Shown piece after piece: positions 5,375-6,523 of a DNA stretch of 6,523 bases. The notes beneath the pieces were generated by a model that saw nothing but the letters and a program-made list of their open reading frames with translations, searched no databases and was not told the origin of the DNA. Location: positions 1-6,523 of the forward strand of contig JARRNT010000111.1 of assembly GCA_037384645.1 (NCBI GenBank), written 5' to 3'. Position numbers and translations under genes: made by a program. Each line of letters opens with the position of its first letter. The stretch's first letter is position 1. The stretch is from RI-92 sp037384645 (GTDB lineage Bacteria > Pseudomonadota > Gammaproteobacteria > UBA6429 > Thiohalophilaceae).

Positions 5375-6523
5375 TCAGGATGAGACTTTCTCCGGCTCGG
5401 TTTGTTCAGTCGTTTTGGGTTTGGGTTTGTGTAAATAGGCCTCAGCCAGGGCCTCGTAGATCGATAGCGGGCTGACGAAACGGGAGATACCCTTGGCGAT
5501 CAGCGCGGTGGCCATCAGCGGCATCAGCATGGAGGAGTTGTCCGTCATTTCCATTACGATGATCAGGGCGGTAATCGGGGTCTGGACCACGCCCGAGAAG
5601 TAACCCACCATGGACAACAGGACCACCGCCGCGAAGGAGGCCGGCAGCCACTGGGCCAGGTCGGCTCCCATGCCGGCGCCGACCGATAATGATGGCGCGA
5701 AAATACCGCCCGGGATACCGCTGAGGTAGGATGCTACCGTCGCGATATACTTATATAGAAAGTAATCACTACTGGCGGGAATCGGGGCATTGGCGGTGAC
5801 CAGGGCCTTGGCCTGATCGTAACCGGTACCGAAGGTGGCGCCATGGGACAGCCAGCCCACCAGGCTGATGATCAGACCGCAGATCAGGGCCAGCCAGAGC
5901 GGATGCTTTTTATAAAACGGCATCAGGTAGCGGCTGCCCATGATCAAAATGGTACTGAAACTGCCGCCGAGCAGGCCACCCAGGACCCCGCAGACCAGGA
6001 CGGTCAGCCAGCCGGCGGGTGAAAAGGGCGAAAATTCCGCGGTGGAGGTACCGAAATAGGTGTAATTGCCCAGAATGACCAGGGCCGTGATACCGGCCAG
6101 AATCACCGCAATGACCAGCGTACCGCTATTACGCTCCTCGAAGGAGCGGCTCATCTCTTCGATAGCGAACATGACCCCGGCCAGGGGGGTGTTGAAGGCG
6201 GCGGCAATGCCGGCAGCGCCACCGGCGAGGACCAGGGCGCGTACCATGTCCTTACCATGGAACGGGGCTATTCGCCGCAGGGAATACATAATGGAGGCGC
6301 CGACATGCACGGTAGGTCCCTCGCGGCCGATGGAGGCCCCGCTGAGCAAACCCATAATGGTTAGCAGAATCTTGCCGGCGGCCACCTTGAGCGAAAGTAC
6401 CCTGGAGCGGGCGGCGTGGCTGGGCATGGACAGGGCGGCAATGGCCTGGGGGATACCGCTGCCTTCGGTACCGATAAATACCTTGCTGGTCAGCCAGGCA
6501 ATGACAAACAGACCCAGGGGGGG
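5375..6523 (-). CDS. ClC-type chloride channel / H+-Cl- antiporter, partial (5' end outside window)
   Basis: This polytopic inner-membrane protein moves chloride, in many bacteria by 2 Cl-/1 H+ exchange (acid resistance, charge balance). The frame stays open to the window edge, giving 382 visible residues; the internal ATG at 6427 is not the start because family residues precede it. Numbering from the first visible residue, GSGIP (21-25) carries the Cl--coordinating Ser. GREGPTV (66-72) has the gating Glu at 68, and FNTPLAGVMFAIEEM (110-124) has the proton-glutamate position at 123. GIPGGIFAP (269-277) forms the third anion-site loop, and Tyr356 in SIYEAL fits the central Tyr. The spacing of 55 residues between the two Glu equals E148-E203 of E. 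coli ClcA, which favours an antiporter. The C-terminus ends in a short charged tail (about 365-382) with no CBS domains. It is the first visible gene of the minus-strand cluster. Confidence 0.94.
   Translation of the reverse strand, partial: PPLGLFVIAWLTSKVFIGTEGSGIPQAIAALSMPSHAARSRVLSLKVAAGKILLTIMGLLSGASIGREGPTVHVGASIMYSLRRIAPFHGKDMVRALVLAGGAAGIAAAFNTPLAGVMFAIEEMSRSFEERNSGTLVIAVILAGITALVILGNYTYFGTSTAEFSPFSPAGWLTVLVCGVLGGLLGGSFSTILIMGSRYLMPFYKKHPLWLALICGLIISLVGWLSHGATFGTGYDQAKALVTANAPIPASSDYFLYKYIATVASYLSGIPGGIFAPSLSVGAGMGADLAQWLPASFAAVVLLSMVGYFSGVVQTPITALIIVMEMTDNSSMLMPLMATALIAKGISRFVSPLSIYEALAEAYLHKPKPKTTEQTEPEKVSS

Noticed and set aside
6425..6427. ATG at 6427 as start of the ClC gene
   Set aside because: The preceding in-frame residues include GSGIPQ, the ClC chloride-binding loop, so the real start lies beyond the window edge.

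Overview
The window looks like chromosomal DNA from a gammaproteobacterium, probably an environmental or sulfur-oxidiser-like lineage. I infer this from the moderately high GC content and from protein sequences that read like proteobacterial versions of a class I photolyase, the PA0069-type radical SAM protein, HemJ and ClC. The genus cannot be fixed from sequence alone. I see no rRNA, tRNA, CRISPR array, transposase or phage gene. The gene content is mostly ordinary; the surprises are two genes with internal excisions and a possible regulated leader.

Left part (1-3238): the 3' end of a secreted-type SGNH/GDSL hydrolase on the plus strand meets the 3' end of a photolyase gene (phrB) on the minus strand with a 4-nt overlap. 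phrB is divergent from a PA0069-family radical SAM gene, with only 38 nt between the two start codons. The radical SAM protein ends exactly in QLTLF, which resembles the pentapeptide used to bind the DNA sliding clamp. Both genes may therefore serve DNA repair or maintenance.

Middle (3239-4016): a 187-nt spacer holds a strong intrinsic terminator, a possible sigma-54-type promoter and a CCTCCT tract able to pair with the downstream Shine-Dalgarno. It leads into an alpha/beta hydrolase gene that keeps its Ser, Asp and His but lacks about 45-50 residues between the oxyanion-hole loop and the nucleophile elbow.

Right part (4017-6523): a tight minus-strand cluster is transcribed in the order ClC chloride channel/antiporter (5' end outside the window), a broken TlpA-type thioredoxin gene, an intact TlpA-type thioredoxin gene, and hemJ (protoporphyrinogen oxidase). 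The two thioredoxin genes look like a tandem duplication. The upstream copy has lost about 200 nt, including the CxxC active site, and is frameshifted. The intact copy plus HemJ suggests envelope thiol chemistry and heme supply, but the link to ClC is only positional. Intergenic gaps are all under 200 nt.
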